Assembly: GCA_013374015.1 (NCBI GenBank)
Contig: BLLL01000010.1
Location: 26,444-90,443 of the forward strand
Length of the DNA: 64,000 nucleotides
Direction of reading: 5' to 3'
Source: Candidatus Desulfovibrio kirbyi
Lineage (GTDB): Bacteria; Desulfobacterota; Desulfovibrionia; Desulfovibrionales; Desulfovibrionaceae
The translations under genes were made by a program, and so were the position numbers. The notes beneath the pieces were generated by a model that was not told the DNA's origin, ran no database searches, and saw only the letters and a list, made by a program, of their open reading frames with translations. This document shows positions 7,232 through 16,724 of this stretch, one piece after another; within the stretch, counting starts at the first letter, position 1; the number at the start of each line of letters is the position of its first letter.

Positions 7232-10200
7232 ATGTCCGCTTCATCCAAGCCAAATTTCTTTTTGCGCCGTCCTGTCCTTTCGGCTGTGATTTCTATTGTT
7301 ATCACGCTTGTCGGGGCGCTGGCCATGAATGCCCTGCCTGTTGCCCAGTATCCCGAGCTTGTGCCGCCAATGGTGACTGTGTCGGCGTTCTATCCGGGCG
7401 CTTCGGCGGAAACTATTTCCTCCACAGTGCTTGCGCCGCTGGAAGTGAGCATCAACGGCGTGGAAAATATGCTCTACATGACCTCCACGGCGTCTTCAGG
7501 TTCCGGTTCGGGCAGTATCAACGTGTATTTCGCCCTGGGCACAAATCCCGACATGGCGCTTGTCAACGTCAACAACAAGGTCAATCTGGCGCAGACCACG
7601 CTGCCGGAAGAGGTGCGCCGCCAGGGCGTGACCGTGCTCAAGCGTTCTCCGGCCATTTTGCAGATGGTAACTCTGTATTCGCCGGACGGGCGGTACGACC
7701 AGGTTTTCCTCCACAACTACACGCAAACGAATGTTGTGGACGAGATCAAGCGTGTGCCCGGCGTCGGCGACTGCATGCTTTTCGGCTCCAGGGATTACAG
7801 CATGCGTATCTGGCTGCAACCGGACAAACTCGCCAAATACGGCATGACCGTTACGGATGTGGCAAACGCCATCCTGGACCAGAACGCGCAGTTCGCCCCC
7901 GGTCGCCTTGGGGAAATGCCTTCGCCGGCCACAACGGAGCTCACCTGGCAGATTGACGCAAAAGGGCGTTTGGTCACGCCGGCGGAATTTGGCGAAATTG
8001 TCGTGCGCACAGCGCCGGACAGCGCCGTGCTGCGATTGAAAGACGTGGCTGACGTGGCGCTTGGCGGCAAGGACTACAGCGTCGGTTCGGAATACAATAA
8101 ACAGCCTTGCGTCGGGGTTGGCGTGTATCTTTTGCCCGGCGCCAATGCCATTGAAACGGGCGAACGTGTGCAGGCGCGGCTGCTGGAGATTGCCGAAGGC
8201 TTCCCAAAGGGCATAGACTATCAGATAGTTGTGGACACCAACGACTTTGTTGTCGAATCCATCAAGGAAGTGATTTTTACTCTGGTGGAAGCGATGATTC
8301 TGGTGTTTATCGTGGTTTTTGTGTTTCTGCAAAACTGGCGCGCCACGCTTATTCCCTGCATTGCCGTGCCCGTGTCGATCATCGGCACGTTCGCCGGGCT
8401 TTACGCGCTTGGCTACACCATAAACACACTCACGCTTTTTGCCATGGTGCTGGCCATCGGCATTGTGGTGGACGACGCCATTGTTGTGCTGGAGAACGTG
8501 GAGCGCATCATGCGCACCGAACATCTGCCGGCAAAAGAGGCCACGGCCAAGGCCATGAACGAGGTGACAGCACCTGTCATCGCCATTGTGCTTGTCCTGT
8601 GCGCGGTCTTTATCCCTGTTTCCTTTATGGGTGGACTGGCTGGGCAGATGTACAAGCAGTTCGCCATCACCATTTCCGTTTCTGTCGTGCTTTCGGGTAT
8701 TGTGGCTTTGACGCTGACCCCGGCGCTCTGCGCCCTGCTGCTCAAGCCGCATGTTCAGGGCTACACGGCGGCGCGGTTTTTTGTGCGGTTCAACTATTTT
8801 TTTGCGACGGTCACGCACGGCTATGTGCGTATTGTGCGCTTTGTGAAAAACGCCGGACTGCGCGCCCTTTTGTGCTGCGCTGTGATGTTGGCGCTTATAT
8901 GGGCGTTGTTTAAGGTAGTGCCGGGCGGTCTTGTGCCCAATGAAGACCTTGGTTTTGTGCTGGGCATTGCCATTCTGGACGACGGCGCTTCCCAGCACCG
9001 CACGCGCGTCGTCACGCAAAAGATTGCAGATGTGATCCTTAATGATCCCGCAGGCCAACGTGTCATCACTATCAACGGTATTGACATTACAAGCATGTCC
9101 GTCAAGAGCAATTATGGCACGTTTTTTGCGAAGTTGAAACCTTGGGGAGAGCGCACCACTCCAAGCATGTCCCTTGACGCCATGACCGGCAAGGTTATGG
9201 GCGTGACCATGATGCAGCCGGAGGCTTTTGTGCTGGCCTTTGGCCCATCGCCCATCCCCGGCATGAGCGCAACGGGCGGTTTTGAAGGCTATATTCAGAT
9301 GCGCGGCGACGGCACTGTCCATGATCTGGAAGCCGGAGCCAACAAGGTTATTGCCGAAGCGATGTCCGCCGAAGGAGAAGGCACCGGCGCGCGTAAAAAG
9401 TATCCTGCCATAGGCAATGTGCGCAGCCTGTTTTCAACAGGCGCGCCGCAGTTGTACGCCAATCTTGACCGTGAACGCTGTCTGGATATGGGCGTGAAAA
9501 TTTCTGACGTCTTTACCGCCATGAGCGCAACGCTTGGTGGATATTATGTAAATGATTTTAACTATATAGGGAGGACATTCCAGGTGCGGATGCAGGCCGA
9601 AGCCGCCTACCGCATACTGCCGGAATCGCTCAACGACATTTTTGTGCGTGGATCAAAGGGGGACATGATCCCGCTTTCCGCCGTGATGACTCTGGAGCAG
9701 CGCACAGCCCCCCAGACAATGGAGCGGTATAATGTGTTCCCCGCCGCGCATTTTCTTGGCAATCCCGCGCCTGGGTATTCCTCCGGACAGGCACTTGAGG
9801 CTATGGAACAGGCGGCATCCGCCGCGCTGTCGTCAGACTACGCCCTTGGCTGGGTGGGGTCGTCCCTGCAGGAAAAGCTGGCAAGCGCGGACACGACGAT
9901 AATTTTTGTGCTTGCGCTTGTGATGGTGTTTCTGTTATTGGCTGCGCAGTATGAGAGCTGGTCTCTGCCGCTGGTCGTGCTCACCGCCGTGCCCTTCGGG
10001 GTGTTCGGCGCTCTGGTGGCCACATGGCTGCGCGATCTCTCAAACGATGTGTATTTTCAGGTGGCGCTGGTCACGCTGGTGGGGCTTGCCGCCAAAAACG
10101 CCATTCTGATTGTGGAATTTGCCGTTGAGGCGTGGCGTGGCGGATGCAGCCTTGATGTCGCGGCCATGCATGCCTCGCGTCTGCGTTTTCGTCCTATTGT

Positions 10201-10450
10201 TATGACATCGCTGGCCTTTATTCTTGGGTGTGTGCCGTTGGCCATCAGTACCGGCGCCGGCGCCAACAGCCGTCACGCCATCGGAACGGCCGTTATCGGC
10301 GGCATGTTGGCCGCCACATGCATAGCCACGCTGTTTGTTCCGTATTTTTTTAAGATTATCATGTCCCTTTCGCTGAAACTTCAGGGTAAAAAAGACCCTT
10401 ATGAGGGGCTTGCACATCCTGATGATGATGTTGAGGAGGAGCGTCTATGA
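7232..10450 (+). CDS. RND multidrug efflux pump, HAE1 family (AcrB/MexB-like)
   Basis: 1072 residues, the usual length of the proton-driven trimeric inner-membrane pump. TM1 (RRPVLSAVISIVITLVGALA) and the pore-domain start (PVAQYPELVPPMVTVSAFYPG) are typical. The proton relay is visible: paired aspartates in GIVVDDAIVVLENVERI (TM4) and the lysine in VGLAAKNAILIVEFA (TM10). Two large periplasmic loops follow TM1 and TM7. It would extrude hydrophobic drugs, bile-like or other amphiphilic compounds; the substrate cannot be inferred. The stop codon overlaps the start of the outer-membrane gene (ATGA), so the three are translationally coupled. Confidence 0.92.
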   Translation: MSASSKPNFFLRRPVLSAVISIVITLVGALAMNALPVAQYPELVPPMVTVSAFYPGASAETISSTVLAPLEVSINGVENMLYMTSTASSGSGSGSINVYFALGTNPDMALVNVNNKVNLAQTTLPEEVRRQGVTVLKRSPAILQMVTLYSPDGRYDQVFLHNYTQTNVVDEIKRVPGVGDCMLFGSRDYSMRIWLQPDKLAKYGMTVTDVANAILDQNAQFAPGRLGEMPSPATTELTWQIDAKGRLVTPAEFGEIVVRTAPDSAVLRLKDVADVALGGKDYSVGSEYNKQPCVGVGVYLLPGANAIETGERVQARLLEIAEGFPKGIDYQIVVDTNDFVVESIKEVIFTLVEAMILVFIVVFVFLQNWRATLIPCIAVPVSIIGTFAGLYALGYTINTLTLFAMVLAIGIVVDDAIVVLENVERIMRTEHLPAKEATAKAMNEVTAPVIAIVLVLCAVFIPVSFMGGLAGQMYKQFAITISVSVVLSGIVALTLTPALCALLLKPHVQGYTAARFFVRFNYFFATVTHGYVRIVRFVKNAGLRALLCCAVMLALIWALFKVVPGGLVPNEDLGFVLGIAILDDGASQHRTRVVTQKIADVILNDPAGQRVITINGIDITSMSVKSNYGTFFAKLKPWGERTTPSMSLDAMTGKVMGVTMMQPEAFVLAFGPSPIPGMSATGGFEGYIQMRGDGTVHDLEAGANKVIAEAMSAEGEGTGARKKYPAIGNVRSLFSTGAPQLYANLDRERCLDMGVKISDVFTAMSATLGGYYVNDFNYIGRTFQVRMQAEAAYRILPESLNDIFVRGSKGDMIPLSAVMTLEQRTAPQTMERYNVFPAAHFLGNPAPGYSSGQALEAMEQAASAALSSDYALGWVGSSLQEKLASADTTIIFVLALVMVFLLLAAQYESWSLPLVVLTAVPFGVFGALVATWLRDLSNDVYFQVALVTLVGLAAKNAILIVEFAVEAWRGGCSLDVAAMHASRLRFRPIVMTSLAFILGCVPLAISTGAGANSRHAIGTAVIGGMLAATCIATLFVPYFFKIIMSLSLKLQGKKDPYEGLAHPDDDVEEERL

Positions 10451-11958
10451 ACCGCAACGTCTGCCTCTGCCTTGCGTTTTTTCTGCTGTTCACGGGCTGT
10501 TCCCTTGCGCCGCGTTATGAGCGTCCGGAGCAGGCCATGCCGGCTGAATGGCGCAGTGTCGAGCCTGCCCCGGCGCCGCTTGACACTGACTGGTGGGTGC
10601 GGTTTACCGATCCGGCGCTGACGGCGCTGATTGAAGAAGCCTTGAAAAACAATCAGGATTTGGCTGAATCACTCGCAAAAATTGATTCGGCGGCAGCCCA
10701 GGCAGGAATCGGGGCATCGGCGCTCTTTCCCGCAGTGACCGCCGGCATTGACGCGAACGCCCAGCAGCTTTCGGAAAAAACTGTGGACACCCTGCCCTTT
10801 GAAGAGACCGGCAGAACGCGGTCTTACACGACCTATCAGCGTGGAATCAGCACAAGCTGGGCAGTGGACCTTTGGGGGAAATACCGCAATCAGTACACAG
10901 CCCTTACAGACGTGTTCATGAGCACTGTGTTTGGGCATGAAGCACTGCGGCTTGCTGTGGCAGGTCAGGTGGCTCAGGGGTATTTTGCCCTGCTTGCCCA
11001 GAATATGCAGCTTGATACGGCGCGCCGCACGCTCAAAAGTCGTGAGGAGTCTTTCGGCATCTATACAAGCCGCTACAAACAGGGCGATATTACAGAGCTT
11101 GACTGGCAGCGCGCCAGGGCCGAGGTGGAAACGGCGCGTGCGCAGGTGCATGCCTCAACGGTTGGGTTAGACAGGACGCAAGCCGCTCTTGCCGTGCTGG
11201 TGGGGCGTTCTCCGCGTGAGATCGTGCAGGATGCCGTGCTGCGGGGCAAGGAACTCGACACGCTGCCATCGCCGCCGGTACTGCCCGCAGGCCTGCCCTC
11301 AGAACTGCTTGAACGCAGGCCGGATCTGCGCGCTGCGGAATTTATGATTATGGCCTATAATGCCAATATCGGCGCGGCGCGCGCCGAATTTTTTCCTTCT
11401 GTTTCCCTGACGGGCATGTTCGGATCCCTCAGCGCGTCTGTCGGCAATCTTTTTCTTGGCGCGGCCTCCGTGTGGAGCTACGGCGGGACGGCCTCTCTGC
11501 CGCTTCTGGATTTCGGGCGCAACTGGTATGGCGTAAAGGATGCGGAAGCCCAGAAAAAAGCCTCTGTTGCCGTGTATCGAAAAGCTGTGCAGACGGCGTT
11601 TCAGGACATACGCATCGCCTTGGCGGCCCAGCGTGAAGCCGACGCCATTGTGCGGAGCATAGGGATACAGGCGGACAGCCTCAGGCGCGCTGTAGAGATT
11701 GCCACACTCCAGTACGACAACGGCTATACGGACTACCTCACCGTGCTGGATGCCCAGCGTCAGTTGTTTGCAGTGGAAATGCAGCATGCGACGGCGTTGC
11801 GCGACCGCCTTGACGCGGTGGTGAATGTGTGTCTGGCGCTCGGCGGCGGTTGGCAGGACCCCCGTCCGTCCTCTGAAGCGACGGACTCTTCAAAGGATTC
11901 TTCCGGCGTTTCCCACAGCGCATCCGGCGCCGCTGTCGATGAGCGTCAGAGGTTGTAG
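10447..11958 (+). CDS. Outer-membrane efflux lipoprotein, NodT/OprM type
   Basis: 503 residues. A lipoprotein signal (FFLLFTGC lipobox) is followed by the family signature LAPRYERPEQAMPAEW and DTDWWVRFTDPALTALIEEAL. Two repeated TolC-like halves contain the long helices (AQAGIGASALFPAVTAGIDA near residue 80 and NIGAARAEFFPSVSLTGMFG near 305), and ERRPDLRAAE is a family hallmark. It forms the outer-membrane channel for the preceding adaptor and pump. The last 30 residues are Ser/Asp-rich and probably disordered. Confidence 0.9.
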   Translation: MNRNVCLCLAFFLLFTGCSLAPRYERPEQAMPAEWRSVEPAPAPLDTDWWVRFTDPALTALIEEALKNNQDLAESLAKIDSAAAQAGIGASALFPAVTAGIDANAQQLSEKTVDTLPFEETGRTRSYTTYQRGISTSWAVDLWGKYRNQYTALTDVFMSTVFGHEALRLAVAGQVAQGYFALLAQNMQLDTARRTLKSREESFGIYTSRYKQGDITELDWQRARAEVETARAQVHASTVGLDRTQAALAVLVGRSPREIVQDAVLRGKELDTLPSPPVLPAGLPSELLERRPDLRAAEFMIMAYNANIGAARAEFFPSVSLTGMFGSLSASVGNLFLGAASVWSYGGTASLPLLDFGRNWYGVKDAEAQKKASVAVYRKAVQTAFQDIRIALAAQREADAIVRSIGIQADSLRRAVEIATLQYDNGYTDYLTVLDAQRQLFAVEMQHATALRDRLDAVVNVCLALGGGWQDPRPSSEATDSSKDSSGVSHSASGAAVDERQRL

Positions 11959-11973
11959 AGGAACGCTGTCGGC

Positions 11974-12537
11974 ATGAACGCAGGGTGTGTGCGGGTTGCC
12001 CGTTTTGTTTTGCCCGGTAGCGCGGTTTTTTGGATTTTTTTGTTTTTTTCCTTTTTTTTTCTTGCGGGATCGGTACCGGTTGCAGCGCCGGCCAAAAAAA
12101 ACCTGCATGCCCCGGCATGGGTTTTTGAAAAATCCGCAGATCGCGCCGCCGCTCTGTGGCATGAAGGTGTGCGCGTTCAGGATATCCGTGACAGGGCCAT
12201 GTCGGGCAAGACCGCGAACACCGATTCAGGCGTTGCGCCGGCGCCGGATGCGCTTGGCAAACGCAAAAAGCAGCAACCTCTCGGATTCGAGATGCGCAAC
12301 GAAACTTCGGACTGGCGCGAGGCAACGCCTGAGGAAACAGCGCGGCCTGATGAATCCTTGCCCATTGAGAACCGTTACGTTGTGCGCGCCTTTGCCGATG
12401 TGGATGCGAGCGAGAATTTGAGCATCAATGTCGGGCCGGAATTGATTTTGAAGGATGAGCAGCACCAGATCGGCAAGACGGACAAACAGCCGGATTCATC
12501 CCTTGGCGTGGGCATGGGATTCAAATTTGATTTTTGA
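11974..12537 (+). CDS. Secreted protein of unknown function at the end of the efflux operon
   Basis: 187 residues starting 15 bases after the efflux channel gene, so likely in the same transcript. A basic start is followed by a very hydrophobic, Phe-rich segment (residues 12-36, signal peptide or membrane anchor) and an Ala/Pro stretch. The rest is polar. The last strand ends GVGMGFKFDF with a terminal Phe, as in outer-membrane barrel proteins, but the protein is too short and too polar for an ordinary barrel. I do not recognise the family. Its end overlaps the start of the phosphopantetheinyl transferase. Confidence 0.6.
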   Translation: MNAGCVRVARFVLPGSAVFWIFLFFSFFFLAGSVPVAAPAKKNLHAPAWVFEKSADRAAALWHEGVRVQDIRDRAMSGKTANTDSGVAPAPDALGKRKKQQPLGFEMRNETSDWREATPEETARPDESLPIENRYVVRAFADVDASENLSINVGPELILKDEQHQIGKTDKQPDSSLGVGMGFKFDF

Positions 12538-13324
12538 AGTTGATGGGGAATCGTCCCAATCGCCAGCAATAGCGATCTGTGCCGTATCTTTTGGGCAATG
12601 CGCGGAAACCGTTGAGAGGTTATTGTCCCTGCCGCGCCTCTCTGCAAGCGATCAGCGGTATATTGACAGATTTGCCTTGCCCGGGCAACGGCTTGCCCGC
12701 TGTGTGGGGCGGTGGCTCTTGCGCGTTTGTCTGACTTTTCTTGGAAACAACGCCATTGCGCTGGAAAGAGGGGTCTACGGTCAGCCTGTGCCCGTCGGCG
12801 GGGAATTTTCCGCAAGTTTCAGTTATTGCCCAGGAATCGCTGTTGCTGCAGCAGGCCGGAGTTGCCGCATCGGCGTTGATGTTGAACCGGAAGCGGAACT
12901 TGCCCTGAGCGATATTCGCCGCGCCTTGAGTCCGTTGGAACTGGACAGGGTGGCGCGTAAAGAAGATATTCCTGAATCGCCGGCATTGTGCTGGGTGGGC
13001 AAGGAGGCTGTGCTCAAGGCGGACGGACGCGGTTTCGCATCCGCCGGTGCCCTGCAAGACGATTTGTTTGCGCCTGACCCCATACTGGAGGGCGCGCCTT
13101 GGCGCGTGTCCCGGTACATTCTCAATTTTCCCGACAGAATATGCGCGGTGGCTCTGGCATGCGACAGGGGAGAGATCCTCTGGCCGGATGCGCATGTTTC
13201 TTCCCTGATTGAGGAAGGATCGCGCGCCGGACTTGTGTTTCCCGAAGTCAGCCCTTGGACAAAAGCCGCCCACCTAGGTTCTGTCGACATTCACTTGAGC
13301 CACAGTAAAGGCGGGGGAATATAA
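12527..13324 (+). CDS. 4'-phosphopantetheinyl transferase superfamily protein (Sfp-like)
   Basis: About 265 residues. It carries the two signature motifs of Sfp-type transferases: IGVDVEP (Mg/CoA site) and WVGKEAVLKADGRG (catalytic Glu and Lys). Such enzymes move phosphopantetheine from CoA onto acyl- or peptidyl-carrier proteins. The start is uncertain: a TTG at 12527 gives the family length, while an ATG at 12455 lies deep in the upstream gene without a good ribosome site. The last 17 codons (from about 13274) are written by an IS end, so the native C-terminus has been replaced by an unrelated tail. The core motifs are intact, so activity may survive. Confidence 0.78.
   Translation: MIFEVDGESSQSPAIAICAVSFGQCAETVERLLSLPRLSASDQRYIDRFALPGQRLARCVGRWLLRVCLTFLGNNAIALERGVYGQPVPVGGEFSASFSYCPGIAVAAAGRSCRIGVDVEPEAELALSDIRRALSPLELDRVARKEDIPESPALCWVGKEAVLKADGRGFASAGALQDDLFAPDPILEGAPWRVSRYILNFPDRICAVALACDRGEILWPDAHVSSLIEEGSRAGLVFPEVSPWTKAAHLGSVDIHLSHSKGGGI
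13277..13295. repeat. Solitary IS5-type terminal repeat
   Basis: GGTTCTGTCGACATTCACT here is identical to the reverse complement of the right end of the deleted IS element at 62665-62988. It forms the last coding part of the phosphopantetheinyl transferase gene and abuts transposase debris of a different family. Only one end is present. Confidence 0.7.
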
Positions 13325-13690
13325 GTCTCATGGTCAAGGAGGGTATTAATTTTGACACCACCCTGTTGTGGCGGTACGTTGCCCATGGAAACAGCGAAGG
13401 GCACAGGCGTGGCGTCCATGCTGTAGAGCTTGCACTTGAAGCGAAATTTGTGCCGTGGAGCCTGTGGGGGGCGCACAAATGGCAGAACTTTTTACCGGCT
13501 GCCGAACAGGGTGTGGATACCAATCGCGCATGGAAGGCCGGGCCGTAAGCTGGATAAAAGCCATGACTGCGAATTGTTCCTTGAATCCGAATGTTCGGGA
13601 CGATCGTCCTGCTTTGTGACGGTGTTCAAGGTTTTGAACAAGCGCGAAGACAGGCCAGAACGTTAACGAGACATTCAGCACGTTGAGCCG
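13297..13690 (-). pseudogene. Degraded IS4-type transposase
   Basis: Pieces of one transposase lie in different minus-strand frames. 13690 to about 13530 encodes FKEQFAVMAFIQLTARPSM RDW-like sequence, the conserved N-terminal segment. About 13450 to 13300 encodes KLYSMDATPVPFAVSMGNV followed by GGVKINTLLDHETYIPP, matching the first catalytic Asp block of DDE transposases (consensus ALDSTTIDLCLSLFPWA). The C-terminal half and the other catalytic residues are absent, and frames shift at least once. It cannot encode an active enzyme. Confidence 0.6.
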
Positions 13691-13758
13691 TGATATGCTT
13701 GCGGCGCAGGAGTGGCAGACGAAGTAACGGTAAGGGCTTACACATGAAGGAAGGGCAT

Positions 13759-14667
13759 ATGTCAGACCAGGAAGATATCGCCTACAACGTTTTGCAGCTT
13801 CTTGGCGTGGCGCTGTTGCAGCGCACCGGAGCAATGCAGTACGTGGTTTGCGGCAAGGTGCCGCAGTTTTATGAAGTTCTTTTCCCTTCCACTGCGGAAG
13901 GTCCCTGCGCCGCCCCGTGGAAATTCTCTCCTATGCTTGAATTTTTTATGGAAGATGTGGAGCGTTTTTTTGAGTTGAAGAAAACCGGAATTTTGACTTC
14001 CGGCGTCTGGCAGGAAAATGGAAAGACGGAAACCGACACGGCCATGATTGCCGCGGCCACAACCTTCGGCGCGAAACAGGTGCTGACTGTCCGCTTGCTG
14101 CGCGCGGAATTTAAAGAACGTCAGGATGTTCGCGAACAGTCTCTGCAGCACCGCCAACTGTCGCAAAATTTGAAATATTATCAAAAAGAGGCCACTCTTG
14201 ACGCCTTGACCAAGGTATTTAATAAAGAAACATTTTCAGCACTTCTGCTGGACGAAATAAAGCGCAGCCACGCCCTAGAGTATCCCCTTTCCCTTTTGAT
14301 TCTGGATATTGACGATTTCAAGAAGGTCAACGACACGTATGGGCATTTGGCTGGGGACAAGGTGCTGTCCTCCCTTGCGGAGTGTGTGAAAAAAACCTTG
14401 CGCAGCGGGGATATTGTCGCCCGTTTCGGCGGGGAGGAATTTGTTGTTCTTCTTCCGCACAGCAACGCGAAACAGGCGCACAACATTGGAGAAAAAATTC
14501 GTAGAAATATCACATTGATACGCGCAGATGTCCACCATCCCATAACTGTAAGCATGGGTTGCGCAACCTATATCCCCGGTGAAGTGAGTGAAAATTTTTT
14601 GGCGCGGGCCGACACTGGTCTGTACGAAGCTAAAGCCAGCGGTAAAAATCGTGTTTGCACACGATAA
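13759..14667 (+). CDS. GGDEF-domain diguanylate cyclase
   Basis: 302 residues. The N-terminal part (1-130) is an unrecognised soluble sensor region and a short coiled coil links it to a C-terminal GGDEF domain. The active-site signature is GGEEF in IVARFGGEEFVVLLPHSN. The substrate and metal part LILDIDDFKKVNDTYGHLAGD is intact, so synthesis of cyclic di-GMP is expected. An RxxD product-inhibition site (RSGD) lies five residues before GGEEF. The ATG at 13759 has AAGGA seven bases upstream; an ATG at 13744 is an alternative. It follows IS debris, with no operon partner. Confidence 0.88.
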   Translation: MSDQEDIAYNVLQLLGVALLQRTGAMQYVVCGKVPQFYEVLFPSTAEGPCAAPWKFSPMLEFFMEDVERFFELKKTGILTSGVWQENGKTETDTAMIAAATTFGAKQVLTVRLLRAEFKERQDVREQSLQHRQLSQNLKYYQKEATLDALTKVFNKETFSALLLDEIKRSHALEYPLSLLILDIDDFKKVNDTYGHLAGDKVLSSLAECVKKTLRSGDIVARFGGEEFVVLLPHSNAKQAHNIGEKIRRNITLIRADVHHPITVSMGCATYIPGEVSENFLARADTGLYEAKASGKNRVCTR

Positions 14668-15079
14668 CGCGCCATACATTTTGCAACAGAAGAAAATTTT
14701 TTGCATTGGCGCAGTATGAAGCCTTTGAGATGCATCGGAATTTACACCGAAAACTGGCTCTGGAAATAGAGAACATTGAAAATCAGTGCATACAGACAAA
14801 CGATGTGCTACTCTTGCTGATTTTTTAAAAAATGATGGATCGAGCATACAGCGAAGAGGACAAGCGGTATGTGGACGCCCTGCACGACTATTACAATCCG
14901 TCCAGAAAGCCCTCTTCCAGAAAGCCCCAAATTTTTGGAACGGGGCTTTACAAATGCGCCGTCAGCGGTTATACAATTTTATTAAATTTTGTTAAAAAAT
15001 AGTGAAATTGGATACTTTTATTCCGTAATTTCATTCCCGATGCCATACGTTACTATTGTTTGTTGTGACAGGAGGGAGT
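14668..15079. other. 412-base intergenic stretch with one doubtful small ORF
   Basis: AT-rich DNA between the cyclase gene and dksA. A 56-codon frame at 14832-15002 (+) starts MMDRAYSEEDKRYVDALHD and ends YTILLNFVKK. It has no ribosome site and I do not recognise it; it may be a gene fragment. Inside it, GCCCC (about 14922) and GGGGC (about 14942) could pair as a weak hairpin. The promoter of dksA should lie in the last 80 bases, but no confident -35/-10 pair stands out. Confidence 0.3.
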
Positions 15080-15442
15080 ATGGACAATAATGAGTTAGAA
15101 GCGTTCCGCAAGCTTCTTTCTGCAATGTTGGAAGAAGCCCAGCAGAAAGGCGATTCAACGCTGGAAGAATTGACCGACAGCAATGAGGTGTTTGCCGATC
15201 CGGCAGACAGGGCTACAGCCGAATCCGACCGGGCTTTCATGCTGCGCATTCGTGACCGTGAACGTCGCCTGATTCGCAAAATCCAGGCTGCGGTGCAGCG
15301 TATTGAAGACGGTACATACGGAATTTGCGAAGAATGCGGCGACGAGATCAGTATCGCGCGCCTCAAGGCGCGTCCGGTAACGCGATTGTGCATCAACTGT
15401 AAGGCCCGGCAGGAAGCGGACGAACACCTCCGCGGTGATTAG
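15080..15442 (+). CDS. dksA: DksA/TraR-type C4 zinc-finger RNA polymerase regulator
   Basis: 120 residues. It has the DksA layout: an N-terminal coiled coil, tip residues DPADRA matching the DxxDxA motif that enters the polymerase secondary channel, and a C4 zinc finger (CEEC at about 87-90 and CINC at about 108-111). With ppGpp, DksA resets initiation at rRNA and amino-acid promoters. A clear AGGAGGG lies before the ATG at 15080. It is transcribed alone. Confidence 0.9.
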   Translation: MDNNELEAFRKLLSAMLEEAQQKGDSTLEELTDSNEVFADPADRATAESDRAFMLRIRDRERRLIRKIQAAVQRIEDGTYGICEECGDEISIARLKARPVTRLCINCKARQEADEHLRGD

Positions 15443-15679
15443 AACCATTTCAATTCCTTAGATACGGTACGGGAGGGCCAAGAGGTTCTAGAATTGCCCA
15501 TTGTTATCAGTGATTCGTTCATATTTGCTCATGAACACCGATAACCGGTTTTCATAACTTTTCTTAGATTTATGAATTGAGTTCTAGTCAACATTCTCTT
15601 TATGATATAATTAATTCGGAATCCTGCTCCCTCAGCCAGACCAATGCTTTCGGGAAATCCGAATTCGTCTGTTTTTTCT

Positions 15680-16567
15680 CTAAAAAACCTTGGGTAAATT
15701 GGAATCTGAATCCAGCGGCTCAGGGAATAAGACAATATCCATGTTGAGATTTTGACGAACGGAATCTACCGCTTGTTCCATAGCGGCATGTACTTCGGAA
15801 AATTGCATTGAAGGAACAATCTCAATATGTGCCGAAGCATACTTGCGGGACGGGCCGTAATCATGTACGGCCAAGCCATGCATGCCTTCAATACCTTCAA
15901 TGGCGAGGACAATCTCGCGAATTTGCTGTTCAATTCTTGCGTCTTTCATTTTTCCCAAAATGGGATCAATGGCGTTTTTGGCAGATTTAATTCCCGCGCA
16001 AAAAATTGCCACGGCCACGGCAAGGCCGATCGCCGCGTCAACGGGAAATTCAGTGTACTCTGCGACTGCAAAGGAAAGCAAAGTTACGCCTGTGATAGCT
16101 GCATCGGAAATACTGTCTATGATGCCTGCCTGGATTGCCGTTGATTGAAGAATTTTATTCGCCCGTCGGTAGAACAGACTCATAATGAGCTTTGCTAGTA
16201 CGCTGCAACCCAAACCGCAGATCACAAAAGAGTTCAATTTTACAGGTTGAGGCTCCAGAAATCGCTCCAGAGCGAATTTTCCCACTCCAAAACCTGTTGC
16301 CATGATCAGGAAGGACACAATCAATTCGGCGATATATTCTATTCGGCCATGTCCGAAAGGATGCCGTTCATCGGGAGCCTTCCCCGCCATATAGAACCCT
16401 ACAGCCAGAGCCAGGGAACTGCCCGTGTCCGTCAGATTGTTGAAGGCGTCCGAAAGCACGGCCGCGCTGTTTGCCGCCAGCCCAATAGCCAGTTTGGCGG
16501 CAAACAACACCAGATTGCACAGAACGCCCGCAAGGCTGACCAGAGTCCCATACTGTTCACGTTGCAT
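15680..16567 (-). CDS. Cation diffusion facilitator (CDF) metal transporter
   Basis: 295 residues with about six membrane segments and a cytoplasmic C-terminal domain. The transport-site signature is present: SDAFNNLTDTGSSL in TM2 and the loop HPFGHGRIEYI, and a second Asp pair lies around ISDAAITG. These proton antiporters export Zn, Fe, Mn or Cd from the cytoplasm; the metal cannot be assigned. The ATG at 16567 follows AGGAAA; an open frame 31 codons longer lacks a plausible start. It follows hslU on the same strand after 157 bases. Confidence 0.85.
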   Translation of the reverse strand: MQREQYGTLVSLAGVLCNLVLFAAKLAIGLAANSAAVLSDAFNNLTDTGSSLALAVGFYMAGKAPDERHPFGHGRIEYIAELIVSFLIMATGFGVGKFALERFLEPQPVKLNSFVICGLGCSVLAKLIMSLFYRRANKILQSTAIQAGIIDSISDAAITGVTLLSFAVAEYTEFPVDAAIGLAVAVAIFCAGIKSAKNAIDPILGKMKDARIEQQIREIVLAIEGIEGMHGLAVHDYGPSRKYASAHIEIVPSMQFSEVHAAMEQAVDSVRQNLNMDIVLFPEPLDSDSNLPKVF

Positions 16568-16724
16568 TATGACGCTTTTCCTGTTTCCTGTCCGGTCTGA
16601 ACATAGACACAAGATGTTTTCGCCTAGAAACGTCCCTGCGGCCATGTCCGTGATGTTCATGGCCTATGCTGGGGGGCATGGCATGAGCAGAGCTCCCTTG
16701 CGAGAGGGCAAAAATGTGCGGACG

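Noticed and set aside
7496..9322. 608-codon open frame antisense to the RND pump
   Set aside because: It is a His/Arg/Gln-rich shadow of the GC-rich pump gene with no ribosome site, signal or family likeness.
15620..15650. tRNA 3'-end-like string (CCTGCTCCCTCAGCCA preceded by a TTCG-like loop)
   Set aside because: It resembles a T-arm plus acceptor and CCA, but no anticodon or D-arm precedes it and the loop has an extra base. At best a decayed attachment-site scrap between dksA and the CDF gene.
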